From contig NZ_CP046902.1 in NCBI RefSeq assembly GCF_009789555.1, positions 3,860,001-3,924,000 of the forward strand: a stretch of 64,000 nucleotides of DNA. The letters run 5' to 3'. The notes under the pieces are model-generated. The model saw only the letters and a program-made list of their open reading frames with translations, did not search any database and was not told the origin of the DNA. The number at the start of each line of letters is the position of its first letter. Position 1 is the stretch's first letter. Both the position numbers and the translations under genes were made by a program. Of this stretch, positions 8,214 through 16,977 are shown piece by piece. The stretch is from Stutzerimonas stutzeri (lineage in GTDB: Bacteria; Pseudomonadota; Gammaproteobacteria; Pseudomonadales; Pseudomonadaceae).

Positions 8214-8708
8214 ATGCCCGAACAGCTTCACGCCCGTGTCGAAGCCTGCTATCAGCAGGCCGAGGCCTTCTTCAACAGACGCTTCGAGCGGCCGCAGGTG
8301 AGCTTCAGGCTGCGCGGGCAGAAAGCCGGGGTTGCTCATCTCAACACCAATCTGTTGCGTTTCAATGCGCAACTGTACCGGGAAAACCGCGAACACTTCC
8401 TCAAGCAGACCGTGGCGCACGAGGTCGCGCATCTCGTCGCGCATCAGATGTTTGGCGGGCGGATTCGACCGCATGGGCAAGAGTGGCAACTGATCATGCG
8501 CGGCGTTTACGAACTGACGCCCGATCGCTGCCACAGCTACGAGATCAGCCGTCGGCAGGTCAGCCGCTTTATCTATCGCTGCGCCTGCGCCGACCAGGAC
8601 TTCCCGTTCACCTCGCAGCGCCATGCACTGGTGAACAAGGGGCGGCGTTACTTCTGCCGTCGTTGCCGTGCCACGCTGGTGTTCACCGGCGAGCAGCGGC
8701 TCGAATGA
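8214..8708 (+). CDS. sprT: SprT-like zinc metalloprotease-fold protein
   Basis: 164 residues. The HEVAH motif at residues 69-73 is the zincin active site of SprT-domain proteins. A C-terminal zinc ribbon is formed by Cys123, Cys125, Cys148 and Cys151 (CAC and CRRC). Length and order agree with bacterial SprT. Eukaryotic relatives (Spartan) cut DNA-protein crosslinks; the bacterial role is not settled. The gene converges on the MFS gene with only 13 bp between stop codons. Confidence 0.9.
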   Translation: MPEQLHARVEACYQQAEAFFNRRFERPQVSFRLRGQKAGVAHLNTNLLRFNAQLYRENREHFLKQTVAHEVAHLVAHQMFGGRIRPHGQEWQLIMRGVYELTPDRCHSYEISRRQVSRFIYRCACADQDFPFTSQRHALVNKGRRYFCRRCRATLVFTGEQRLE

Positions 8709-8721
8709 ACCCACCCCGACC

Positions 8722-9921
8722 CTAGAGTTTCCTGGCCCGCCAGGCCGCGATCACGAATAGCGCAGCGAGCACGGCCATCAGCGGCAACCACCCGGCGTGC
8801 TCCCAGACGTAACCGGCGGCATAACCCACCACGCTCGACCCGAGATAATAAGCACACAAGTACAGCGCCGACGCCTGCGCCTTGGCTCCTTTGGCGTGCA
8901 AACCCACCTGACCACTGGCCACCGCATGCGCGGCAAAAAAGCCCAGCGTGAACAGCGCCAGGCCGATCACGATCGCGACCAGCCAAGGCGTTGCGCACAA
9001 GCCCACGCCCAGCAGCATCAACCCCACGCCGCCTTGCATCACCGCCCGGGCACCGAGGCGCGGCACCAGCCGCCCAGCCCAGCCAGCGCTCAAAATGCCC
9101 GCCAGATACACCACGAACAACAGGCCGATGACCGTCGAAGACAAACCAAAGGGCGCGCCGGCCAACCGGAACCCAATGTAATTGAACAGCGCGACGAAGC
9201 CCCCCATCAGCAGAAAGCCCTGCAGAAACAGGTTGCGCAAGATCGGGTTGCCCAAATGCTGAGCGAAATTGGCCAGCAGCCCGCTCAGCGACAACGGCTG
9301 AGCCTTGAAATGACGTGACGTGGGCAACAGCCAGACGAACAACCCCAGCGCCACCAGCCCCAGCCCGGCAATACCGCCGAGCGCGAGCTGCCAACCGCCA
9401 AGATCGCTCAACCAGCCCGACAGCAACCTGCCCAGCAGTCCACCAAGGGCCGTGCCGCCAATGTACAAGCCCATCGCCGCAGGTAACGATTCGGGATCGA
9501 ACTCCTCGCCCACGTATGCCATCGCCAATGCTGGCAACCCACTGAGCGCAAGCCCCAGCAAGGCCCGCAATACCAGCAACAACGACCACGATTCCACCGT
9601 TACGCACGCAAGGCCGAGCAGGCATGCCAGCGCCAGGGCCAGGGCCATGACGGGCTTGCGCCCCCAGCTTTCCGCCAACCCTCCCGACACCAACAAGCAA
9701 AGCGCCAGCGACAAGGTAGTCAAAGACAATGCCAGGCTGCTGCTGGCCGCCGAAACCGCGAAATGCGACGCCAACAGCGGTAGCAATGGCTGTACGCAAT
9801 ACAGCATCGCAAAGGTCGCAAAACCTGCGCAGAACAATGCCAACGTCGCGCGACGATAGGCGGGCGTACCGCGCCTGAGATGCGCGTAGTCCGACGTTTG
9901 AGAAGAGAGGGTGTTATCCAT
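8722..9921 (-). CDS. MFS transporter, YnfM-like 12-helix exporter
   Basis: 399 residues with about 12 hydrophobic segments. MFS signature loops are visible between helices 2 and 3 (GGLAESWGRKPVM) and in the second half (GWAGRLVPRLGARAVM). The pattern RATLALFCAGFATFAMLYCVQPLLP at the start is typical of the YnfM/YybF putative arabinose/drug efflux group. It sits in the inner membrane; the substrate is unknown. It is divergent from the nap operon across 466 bp. Confidence 0.85.
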   Translation of the reverse strand: MDNTLSSQTSDYAHLRRGTPAYRRATLALFCAGFATFAMLYCVQPLLPLLASHFAVSAASSSLALSLTTLSLALCLLVSGGLAESWGRKPVMALALALACLLGLACVTVESWSLLLVLRALLGLALSGLPALAMAYVGEEFDPESLPAAMGLYIGGTALGGLLGRLLSGWLSDLGGWQLALGGIAGLGLVALGLFVWLLPTSRHFKAQPLSLSGLLANFAQHLGNPILRNLFLQGFLLMGGFVALFNYIGFRLAGAPFGLSSTVIGLLFVVYLAGILSAGWAGRLVPRLGARAVMQGGVGLMLLGVGLCATPWLVAIVIGLALFTLGFFAAHAVASGQVGLHAKGAKAQASALYLCAYYLGSSVVGYAAGYVWEHAGWLPLMAVLAALFVIAAWRARKL

Positions 9922-10387
9922 GAGCCGCTGCCTGCGGGACGAACCCGAAAAAAAGCCGCGCAGCCTAACACAGCTGGCCGGCTACTACCCCAGTCGCGCT
10001 GATGCGCGGCGCCGGCGATGCAACCAACGACGGCACTTGCAGCAAGGGGAAGATCGGAGGCCCCAATATTGCCTCGGTTGTTGCTCGTGCTGACGGCTGC
10101 ATTGGCCGCCACACCCGTCGCAATGGAGCAAAGCCATGAACGGCTAGGTGCTGACCTCCCGCGTCTAGATAACCCCTGGCCGGGTTACGTCAGGGCGGCA
10201 CGACGGCTCCTTCGCGAGTCGCCCGAGCGAACCCGCGCCAGACGACGGATCGTCCCCGCGCTCACGGAAGACCACAAAAACAACAGGCCGTACATATAAC
10301 CTTAACTTTTATAGGCATATATCTTTGATTTACGCTTAATCGCTCCTACACTTCCTGACACAAAGGTCGAAAGACAGGGTGAACGCA
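9922..10387. other. Intergenic region between MFS gene and nap operon
   Basis: It should hold divergent promoters. The 120 bp nearest napE are AT-rich (about 10270-10360). TTGATTTACGCTTAA (about 10324-10338) has one good half of an FNR/ANR box (TTGAT) and a poor second half, so oxygen control is only a suggestion. I found no clear NarL sites. Confidence 0.4.
10018..10299 (+). CDS. Doubtful small ORF upstream of nap
   Basis: 93 codons. A hydrophobic stretch, LPRLLLVLTAALAATPV, could be a signal peptide, followed by an Arg-rich tail. It has no good ribosome site and no family I recognise, and it sits in a divergent promoter region. Most likely not a gene; listed because the hydrophobic segment is placed where a secreted protein would have one. 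Confidence 0.15.
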   Translation: MQPTTALAARGRSEAPILPRLLLVLTAALAATPVAMEQSHERLGADLPRLDNPWPGYVRAARRLLRESPERTRARRRIVPALTEDHKNNRPYI

Positions 10388-10558
10388 GTGCCGCATTCCA
10401 CCGATTCCGTCCCAGTCGGCAAACCGGAAGAAACCAGACTGTTCGTGTTCCTTCTGGTTTTCCTGTTTCCCCTTTTGAGCATCGTGACCGTAGCCGGCTA
10501 TGGCTTCGTCGTCTGGATCAGCCAGTTGATCTTCGGTCCTCCCGGACCACCCGGCTAA
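10388..10558 (+). CDS. napE: Periplasmic nitrate reductase component NapE
   Basis: 56 residues starting with GTG at 10388 (AGGG about 9 bases before); an in-frame GTG at 10379 is an alternative. A single membrane helix (LFVFLLVFLFPLLSIVTVAG) is followed by YGFVVWISQLIFGPPGPPG, the conserved NapE C terminus. NapE is a small membrane protein of unknown role found at the head of nap operons. It is followed 73 bp later by napD with no napF between. Confidence 0.85.
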   Translation: MPHSTDSVPVGKPEETRLFVFLLVFLFPLLSIVTVAGYGFVVWISQLIFGPPGPPG

Positions 10559-10631
10559 ACCCTCGGCGTCCGCCCCCTCCCCCAAAGATCCCTTCCTAGC
10601 TTGCCGCGTCCAGGCAGGCGGAGCCTTTTAG

Positions 10632-10892
10632 ATGATCGATGCTCTGCATATCGCCAGCCTGCTGGTGCACTGTCGGCCCGAGCTGCTAGACGCCGCAAAA
10701 AGAAACATTGCGCTCTTGCCTGGCACCGAACTGCACCAGGAAAGCGCCGCCGGAAAACTCGTGGTCGTTCTCGAGGCCGAGCACGAACGCGAGGTTCTCG
10801 ACACCATCAGCCATATCCAACAGATACCCGGCGTCCTCAACGCTGCCCTGATCTACCACGAACTCCTCTCACTTGAAGGAGAGTCTGAATGA
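10632..10892 (+). CDS. napD: NapA-specific chaperone NapD
   Basis: 86 residues, small alpha/beta fold. It begins MIDALHIASLLVHCRPE and has the family pattern of a Tat-proofreading chaperone that binds the NapA signal peptide and keeps it from export until cofactor insertion is complete. It overlaps napA by four bases (ATGA), so translation is coupled. Confidence 0.9.
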   Translation: MIDALHIASLLVHCRPELLDAAKRNIALLPGTELHQESAAGKLVVVLEAEHEREVLDTISHIQQIPGVLNAALIYHELLSLEGESE

Positions 10893-13393
10893 GCCTTACC
10901 CGACGTCAATTCGCCAAGGCCAATGCCGCCGCCATAGCCGCCAGCGTGGCGGGTCTGCCGATTGCCACCAGCGCCAGCAACCTGATCACCGATCCGGAGG
11001 CCACGGCCCTCAAGTGGCACAAGGCGCCGTGCCGATTCTGCGGCACGGGTTGCGGTGTGATGGTGGCAACCAGCGGTGACCGGGTCGTGGCGACTCATGG
11101 CGATGTGAAAGCCGAGGTGAATCGCGGCATCAACTGCGTCAAAGGTTACTTCCTGTCCAAGATCATGTACGGCAGCGACCGCCTGACCCAGCCACTGCTG
11201 CGCATGAAGAATGGCCAGTACGACAAGCAGGGCGAGTTCCAGCCGGTCAGCTGGGAGCAGGCCTTCGACATCATGGAAGAAAAGTACAAGACGGCGCTCA
11301 GGGAGAGCGGCCCGGGCTCGGTGGGCATGTTCGGCTCCGGCCAGTGGACCGTGTGGGAAGGTTACGCAGCCAACAAGCTGATGAAGGCGGGTTTCCGTTC
11401 CAACAACCTCGACCCGAACGCCCGCCACTGCATGGCTTCGGCGGCGGTGGGCTTCATGCGTACCTTCGGTATGGACGAACCGATGGGCTGCTACGACGAT
11501 ATCGAGGCCGCCGATGCCTTCGTGCTCTGGGGTTCGAACATGGCCGAGATGCATCCGGTGCTGTGGACGCGGGTGACCGATCGCCGGCTGAGCGCGCCGC
11601 ACGTCAAGGTCGCGGTCATGTCGACCTTCGAACACCGCAGCTTCGACCTGGCTGATATTCCGATGGTGTTCAACCCGCAAACCGACCTGGTCATTCTCAA
11701 CTACATCGCCAATCACATCATCCAGAGCGGCGCGGTTAACCAGGACTTCGTCAAGAACCACACGAACTTCGCCAAGGGTGCGGCCAACATCGGTTACGGT
11801 CTTCGCCCAACCGACCCGCGCGAACTCAAAGCGGAGAATGCGGCCGTCGCCGCCAGTTGGACCGCCATCAGCTACGAGGACTACGCCGAGTTCCTCAAGC
11901 CCTATACCCTCGAACACGCCGCGCATGAATCGGGCGTCCCGGCCGAGCGCCTGAAGGCGCTGGCCGAGCTTTACGCCGACCCGAAAACCAAAGTCATGTC
12001 GTTCTGGACCATGGGATTCAACCAGCACACCCGGGGTGTCTGGGCGAACAACATGATCTACAACATTCACCTGCTTACCGGGAAGATCAGCGAGCCCGGC
12101 AATAGCCCGTTCTCGCTCACCGGCCAACCCTCGGCATGCGGCACCGCGCGCGAAGTGGGTACCTTCTCCCACCGCCTGCCTGCGGACATGGTCGTCACCG
12201 ATCCCAAGCATCGCGCCACGACCGAAAAAATCTGGAAGCTGCCCGCCGGGACCATCCAGGAAAAGCCGGGCTTTCACGCCGTGCAGCAAAGCCGCGAGCT
12301 GAAGGACGGCAACCTCAAGGTCTACTGGACCCAGGCGACCAACAACATGCAGGCCGGGCCGAACATCATGCAGGAGGTACTGCCCGGGTGGCGTAATCCG
12401 GACACCTTCGTCATCGTTTCCGATGTCTACCCAACCGTCTCCGCCCAGGCCGCCGACCTGATTCTGCCCGCCGCCATGTGGGTAGAAAAGGAAGGCGCCT
12501 ACGGCAACGCCGAGCGCCGGACCCACTTCTGGCATCAACTGGTCAGCGCGCCGGGCGACGCGCGCTCCGACCTGTGGCAATTGATGGAGTTCTCCAAGCG
12601 CTTCACCACGGACGAAGTGTGGCCGGCCGAGCTGCTGGCCAAGGCGCCGGAATTGAAGAGCAAGACGTTGTTCGAGGTGTTGTTCAGGAACGGCAAGGTC
12701 GATCGCTACCCGACGTCGGACATCGAGGACAGCTACCGCAACCAGGAATCGGAGGCCTACGGCTTCTACGTGCAGAAGGGGTTGTTCGAAGAGTACGCCG
12801 AGTTCGGACGCGGGCACGGCCACGATCTCGCGGATTTCGATCGCTATCACCAGGAACGCGGGCTGCGCTGGCCCGTGGTCGATGGCAAGGAGACGCGCTG
12901 GCGCTATCGCGAAGGTTATGACACCTATGTCGAGAAAGGCACGGGTGTCCAGTTCTACGGCTACCCGGACAAGCGAGCGATCATTTTCGCGCTGCCCTAT
13001 GAGGTACCGGCTGAAATCCCGGACGAACAATACCCGTTCTGGCTCAGCACCGGTCGGGTCCTGGAGCACTGGCACACCGGCAGCATGACGCAGCGTGTCG
13101 ACGAACTGCACCAGGCGGTTCCCGACGCCCTGGTGTACATGCACCCCGACGATGCCCGCGATCTCAAGGCGCGCCGCGGCAGTGTGGTCAAGGTGATCAG
13201 CCGACGCGGGGAAATGCAGGCACGCATCGAAACCCGAGGCCGCAACAAGCCCCCGAAGGGACTGATCTTCGTGCCTTTCTTCGACGCCAATAAACTGATC
13301 AACAAGGTCACCCTCGACGCCACTGACCCGATCTCCAAGCAAACCGACTACAAGAAATGCGCCGTGAAGATCGAAGTGGTCAGCATCGCCTGA
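10889..13393 (+). CDS. napA: Periplasmic nitrate reductase catalytic subunit NapA
   Basis: 834 residues. The twin-arginine signal LTRRQFAKANAAAIAASVAG directs folded export. Cys48, 51, 55 and 83 (CRFCGTGC...NCVKGYF) bind the [4Fe-4S] cluster, and Cys181 in NARHCMASAAV is the molybdenum ligand of the bis-MGD cofactor. It reduces nitrate to nitrite in the periplasm with electrons from NapB/NapC. Length is normal for the family. The operon order is napE-D-A-B-C. Confidence 0.97.
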   Translation: MSLTRRQFAKANAAAIAASVAGLPIATSASNLITDPEATALKWHKAPCRFCGTGCGVMVATSGDRVVATHGDVKAEVNRGINCVKGYFLSKIMYGSDRLTQPLLRMKNGQYDKQGEFQPVSWEQAFDIMEEKYKTALRESGPGSVGMFGSGQWTVWEGYAANKLMKAGFRSNNLDPNARHCMASAAVGFMRTFGMDEPMGCYDDIEAADAFVLWGSNMAEMHPVLWTRVTDRRLSAPHVKVAVMSTFEHRSFDLADIPMVFNPQTDLVILNYIANHIIQSGAVNQDFVKNHTNFAKGAANIGYGLRPTDPRELKAENAAVAASWTAISYEDYAEFLKPYTLEHAAHESGVPAERLKALAELYADPKTKVMSFWTMGFNQHTRGVWANNMIYNIHLLTGKISEPGNSPFSLTGQPSACGTAREVGTFSHRLPADMVVTDPKHRATTEKIWKLPAGTIQEKPGFHAVQQSRELKDGNLKVYWTQATNNMQAGPNIMQEVLPGWRNPDTFVIVSDVYPTVSAQAADLILPAAMWVEKEGAYGNAERRTHFWHQLVSAPGDARSDLWQLMEFSKRFTTDEVWPAELLAKAPELKSKTLFEVLFRNGKVDRYPTSDIEDSYRNQESEAYGFYVQKGLFEEYAEFGRGHGHDLADFDRYHQERGLRWPVVDGKETRWRYREGYDTYVEKGTGVQFYGYPDKRAIIFALPYEVPAEIPDEQYPFWLSTGRVLEHWHTGSMTQRVDELHQAVPDALVYMHPDDARDLKARRGSVVKVISRRGEMQARIETRGRNKPPKGLIFVPFFDANKLINKVTLDATDPISKQTDYKKCAVKIEVVSIA

Positions 13394-13404
13394 GGAGAAT
13401 CGCC

Positions 13405-13887
13405 ATGAAATTTCATCTACTGCCTTTGACGCTGCTCGCGGCATTCGGCCTGGCGGTCGCCGCCGGGCCGGACTACCCGCTGGATGCCCCCGCCCCGGAC
13501 GGGCGCCGACCGGGCGGCACGCTCACCCAGGAATTCACCCCGCCGCCGCTCCAGGATGAAGAAAACAAGGACCTCAGGCGCGAGCGCAACTATCCCGAAC
13601 AGCCGCCGACCATCCCGCACACGATCCGTGGCTATCAGGTCGACAAGAACGGCAACAGGTGTCTCGCCTGTCACAGTCGTGCCAACAGCGCGCGCACCCA
13701 GGCGCCGATGATCAGCATCACCCACTTTACCGATCGCGACAGCCAGACCCTAGGCACCGTCGCCCCTCGTCGCTACTTCTGCACCCAATGCCACGTGGTG
13801 CAGCACGACGTGAAACCATTGGTGCAGAACGACTTCGAGAATATCGACGACTTGCTGTATCACGAAAATAAACAGAACGAACAGTGA
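13405..13887 (+). CDS. napB: Diheme cytochrome c NapB
   Basis: 160 residues from the ATG at 13405 (TGAGGAGAA ribosome site directly after the napA stop). The signal peptide ends near residue 20 (AVAAG). Two heme c motifs are present, CLACH (86-90) and CTQCH (126-130), plus further His residues for axial ligation. It is the electron-transfer subunit that feeds NapA from NapC in the periplasm. Confidence 0.95.
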   Translation: MKFHLLPLTLLAAFGLAVAAGPDYPLDAPAPDGRRPGGTLTQEFTPPPLQDEENKDLRRERNYPEQPPTIPHTIRGYQVDKNGNRCLACHSRANSARTQAPMISITHFTDRDSQTLGTVAPRRYFCTQCHVVQHDVKPLVQNDFENIDDLLYHENKQNEQ

Positions 13888-13897
13888 GGGCGCCTGG

Positions 13898-14494
13898 ATG
13901 AAGTCGATACTGTCGTTTCTCAAACGATACTGGACGGTCCTGCGACGCCCGAGCGTGCATTACAGCCTGGGCGCGCTGACGCTCGGCGGATTCATCGCCG
14001 GGATCATGTTCTGGGGTGGTTTCAACACCGCGCTGGAAGCGACCAACACCGAGACCTTCTGCATTTCCTGCCACGAGATGGAAAACAACGTGTTCATGGA
14101 AATCAAGGACACCATTCACTACACCAATCGCTCAGGGGTGCGCGCCACCTGTCCGGACTGCCATGTCCCGCATGAATGGACGGATAAGATCGCACGCAAG
14201 ATGCAGGCATCCAAGGAGGTCTGGGGCAAGATCTTCGGCACCATCAACACGCGCGAGAAATTCCTCGGCATGCGTCGCGAGATGGCCGAACGGGAGTGGC
14301 GGCGGCTCAAGAGCAACGACTCGCTGGAATGCCGAAACTGCCATAACTTCGAGTTCATGGACTTCACGCGCCAAAGCAAACGCGCCGCTCAGTTCCACTC
14401 CACTGCCCTGGCGAACGGCGAAGCCACCTGCATCGACTGCCACAAAGGGATCGCCCACCGCTTGCCGGACATGCACGGCGTGCCCGGTTGGTGA
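13898..14494 (+). CDS. napC: Tetraheme membrane cytochrome NapC
   Basis: 198 residues. One N-terminal membrane anchor (about 22-42) is followed by four heme motifs: CISCH (55), CPDCH (85), CRNCH (145) and CIDCH (178). NapC/NirT proteins oxidise quinol in the inner membrane and pass electrons to NapB. It ends the operon; no napGH or ccm genes follow. Confidence 0.95.
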   Translation: MKSILSFLKRYWTVLRRPSVHYSLGALTLGGFIAGIMFWGGFNTALEATNTETFCISCHEMENNVFMEIKDTIHYTNRSGVRATCPDCHVPHEWTDKIARKMQASKEVWGKIFGTINTREKFLGMRREMAEREWRRLKSNDSLECRNCHNFEFMDFTRQSKRAAQFHSTALANGEATCIDCHKGIAHRLPDMHGVPGW

Positions 14495-14727
14495 CGGCCG
14501 ACATCGGCGGCGCCCCGAAAAGGGCGGAGCCGAGTGCTTCATCGACTCCGGGGATGATTGGCGGTCGCCCGCTGGCGAAGTTGAGTTCGAGGCGCTGGGG
14601 CAGGCGCCGTCTCGGCTAGGCTTGTCGGATCGCCGCCCCGGTTCGTCTGACGCGCTGGTTGCACGCCCGGCGAACTGACGCTATTCATTGGATCACCTCG
14701 TCCACCGATGACAACAAGGAGTCCACC

Positions 14728-15522
14728 ATGCGTTATCGCCTGCTCGGCGCATTAATGGCGTTCAGCGCCCTCGCTCAAGCCGAAATCCAGACCCAGGAAA
14801 TTCCCTATACCGCCGCAGACGGAACCCGCCTGGTGGGGTATTACGCCTACGACGATGCCATCGAAGGCAAACGCCCAGGCATCGTGGTCGTCCACGAGTG
14901 GTGGGGACTCAATGACTATGCCAAACGTCGCGCTCGCGATCTCGCCGAACTCGGTTACAGCGCACTGGCCATCGATATGTATGGCGAAGGCAGGAATACC
15001 GAACATCCCAAGGATGCCATGAGCTTCATGCAGGCCGCCCTGGCCGATGCCGATGCCGCCAAGGGGCGCTTCAATGCAGGGCTGGACCTGCTCAAGCAAC
15101 AGCAGCAGACAGACGCCGAGAAACTCGCAGCGGTTGGTTACTGCTTCGGTGGCAAGGTGGTGCTGGATATGGCGCGCCAGGGCGTACCGCTCCAGGGCGT
15201 GGTCAGCTTCCACGGTGCCCTGGCAACGCAAACACGCGCCGCGCCGGGAAGCGTCAAGGCCCGCGTGCTGGTCGAGCATGGCAGCGCAGACAGCATGGTC
15301 AGCGCGCAGGACGTCGCCGCCTTGAGCGCCGAAATGGTCACGGCGGGTGCCGACTACCGTTTGGTCAGCCTTCCGGGCGCCAAACACGGCTTTACCAATC
15401 CCGGGGCCGACAAATTCCAGGAAAAAGGTGTCGACGTCGCCTACGACAAAGCGGCCGACCAACGCTCCTGGCAGGACATGCAGCAATTCCTCGACGAGAC
15501 CTTCACCGATTTACCCCAATAA
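14728..15522 (+). CDS. Dienelactone hydrolase family protein, exported
   Basis: 264 residues from the ATG at 14728 with AAGGAG six bases before. A short signal peptide (ending near ALAQA, residue 18) suggests periplasmic location. The alpha/beta-hydrolase has a Cys-His-Asp triad: Cys139 in GYCFGG, Asp188 in GSADSM and His220 in GAKHGF. Family members open dienelactones or related esters; no aromatic-degradation genes lie nearby, so the substrate is unknown. Confidence 0.88.
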   Translation: MRYRLLGALMAFSALAQAEIQTQEIPYTAADGTRLVGYYAYDDAIEGKRPGIVVVHEWWGLNDYAKRRARDLAELGYSALAIDMYGEGRNTEHPKDAMSFMQAALADADAAKGRFNAGLDLLKQQQQTDAEKLAAVGYCFGGKVVLDMARQGVPLQGVVSFHGALATQTRAAPGSVKARVLVEHGSADSMVSAQDVAALSAEMVTAGADYRLVSLPGAKHGFTNPGADKFQEKGVDVAYDKAADQRSWQDMQQFLDETFTDLPQ

Positions 15523-15529
15523 TCGGGAC

Positions 15530-15558
15530 GATCACGGCTGGTCGTGCCAGCTGTGATC
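15530..15558. repeat. Inverted repeat after the dienelactone hydrolase gene
   Basis: GATCACGGCTGG and CCAGCTGTGATC pair over 12 positions with one mismatch around a TCGTG loop, starting 8 bp after the stop codon. There is no T-tract, so it may be an mRNA 3'-end stabiliser or weak terminator. Confidence 0.4.
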
Positions 15559-15723
15559 TCAGGGTCCGGCGGGTTCGTCACGCCGCCCGACAATGGCTGA
15601 CCGCGCACCTCGCCGAGTGCGCGGCGGCATGCCCCCTGCCTTATCCCAGCGCAGCCTCGCGGCCCCTGCCGTGCTAGCATTGCCGCCCACCGCTATTCCC
15701 CATTATCCAATCGATCGCGAGTC

Positions 15724-16161
15724 ATGGCCGAACACGATTTCCGTTACACCCTGCTCAACCCCGGACATACATTGACCGAATGCCGCGCGCTTGCACCGGG
15801 CCGCTACCAGGTTACCGGCAATGGCGGCAACGTCCGCACCGGCGACGTGCTGATCGTCACGCTGAAGGGCAGCCGGGACCTCTACCAGCGTCTGACGGTC
15901 GACAAGGTCCGTCACCTGATAAACCCGCCGGGGCAGTGGATGGCCGTCGCGAACGGGCCGGTATTCCGGGAGCTGGCGATCATCAACTGGCAGGTCGACT
16001 GCGACGCGTGCGGTAAACAGCTCGATTTCGAATTCGCCGTGGACGCCGCCAAGGGCGAAGCCGCCCGTGTCCCCGCTGCGCAGGCGCGGATTGCCGAGTT
16101 AGGCTGGCAGAACGACGCCGACCGGCACCTATGCCCCGCATGCCAGGAGGGCAAGCAATGA
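15724..16161 (+). CDS. Conserved hypothetical protein with C-terminal Cys pairs
   Basis: 145 residues, soluble. The first ~75 residues look like a small beta domain (TGDVLIVTLKGSRDLYQRLTVDKVRHLINPPGQW). The C-terminal part has CDAC and CPAC pairs separated by about 45 residues, suggesting a zinc-binding module. No enzyme motif is recognised. Its stop overlaps the ATG of the next gene, so the two are co-translated; a shared role is an inference. Confidence 0.7.
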   Translation: MAEHDFRYTLLNPGHTLTECRALAPGRYQVTGNGGNVRTGDVLIVTLKGSRDLYQRLTVDKVRHLINPPGQWMAVANGPVFRELAIINWQVDCDACGKQLDFEFAVDAAKGEAARVPAAQARIAELGWQNDADRHLCPACQEGKQ

Positions 16162-16559
16162 CCAGATTCATATTGGCCAGCCTCGCCGCGTTGTCCGTCG
16201 CAGGCTGTTCGGTCGAACCGCTCACCCTTCAGCACGACGTCACGTACATCGCCGAGTGGATTGGCGAGGAACCCGTGGTGGGTCGCAATCCCGTGTCGCT
16301 GACCTTTAGCGAAGACCGTGCCTATGGCAACGCCGGTTGCAACCACTGGTTTGCCCATTACCAGCTCGACGGCCAACGGATCCGCTTCAGCGAAGTGGGC
16401 AGCACCCGCAAGATGTGCGCCGAACACATCATGGAGCAGGAGCAGCGTTTCCTGGAGCTGCTCTCGCGGGTGGAGCGATGGGACGTCTCCCGGATCGATC
16501 AGTTGCGCTTCTGGCCCGCAGAGGGTGCCGCGCTGCGCGTGTGGCCGGAACAGAACTGA
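16158..16559 (+). CDS. META-domain lipoprotein (HslJ-like)
   Basis: 133 residues from the ATG at 16158, which overlaps the previous stop (ATGA) and has AGGAGGGCAAGCA before it. The signal peptide has a lipobox VAGC. The mature part carries the META/HslJ pattern (VSLTFSEDRAYGNAGCNHWFAHYQLDG...FSEVGSTRKMCAEHIMEQEQRFLELL). Such proteins are envelope lipoproteins; E. coli HslJ is linked to novobiocin resistance and heat shock. The role here is unknown. Confidence 0.8.
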   Translation: MTRFILASLAALSVAGCSVEPLTLQHDVTYIAEWIGEEPVVGRNPVSLTFSEDRAYGNAGCNHWFAHYQLDGQRIRFSEVGSTRKMCAEHIMEQEQRFLELLSRVERWDVSRIDQLRFWPAEGAALRVWPEQN

Positions 16560-16977
16560 GCTGCGCCAAAGCTGGGCACCTCGCCCGTTACACGCACTCG
16601 GAGCAGGCGGAGCATCTCGCCGTAAACGGGCGCCCTGCACGCCCGTTCTGTTCCGAGCCGCGACCACGGCGCTGATCGGCCACTTTGCTAAAAATCCCCA
16701 TCTCGCTGGAACCCGCACTGCCACTGGCTCGCAGGCGTGTCCGGCCGAGCCCTGGAGCCTGCATTGGCAGCGACATCACCGCTCACGCTAGCGATTTCCA
16801 GAAACTGGCACGGCGCATGCAATTGCCTGCATAACGGTTTCGGGGACCCTGGTACAGGCAGGCCAGGGATTCCCTCTTTTACACGGCAGAAGGGCCGCTC
16901 AGTCAGCGGCCCTTCACATTTCCAGCGGCAGATCGGCGTACCCAAGAAGGATTGGCTCCAGCCTGCCGGCGCGGCTC
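16560..16977. other. Intergenic region between convergent genes
   Basis: No convincing ORF. Apart from the hairpin at 16890-16914 I see nothing recognisable. Confidence 0.5.
16890..16914 (-). terminator. Hairpin downstream of dinB
   Basis: AAGGGCCGCT and AGCGGCCCTT form a perfect 10-bp stem with a 5-base loop, 64 bp past the dinB stop. Only short T-runs follow on either strand, so termination strength is uncertain; it may serve both strands. Confidence 0.55.

Noticed and set aside
10853..13444. 863-codon open frame on the minus strand opposite napA
   Set aside because: It is the antisense shadow of napA in high-GC DNA; napA has cofactor motifs, a Tat signal and operon context, and the shadow has no family match.
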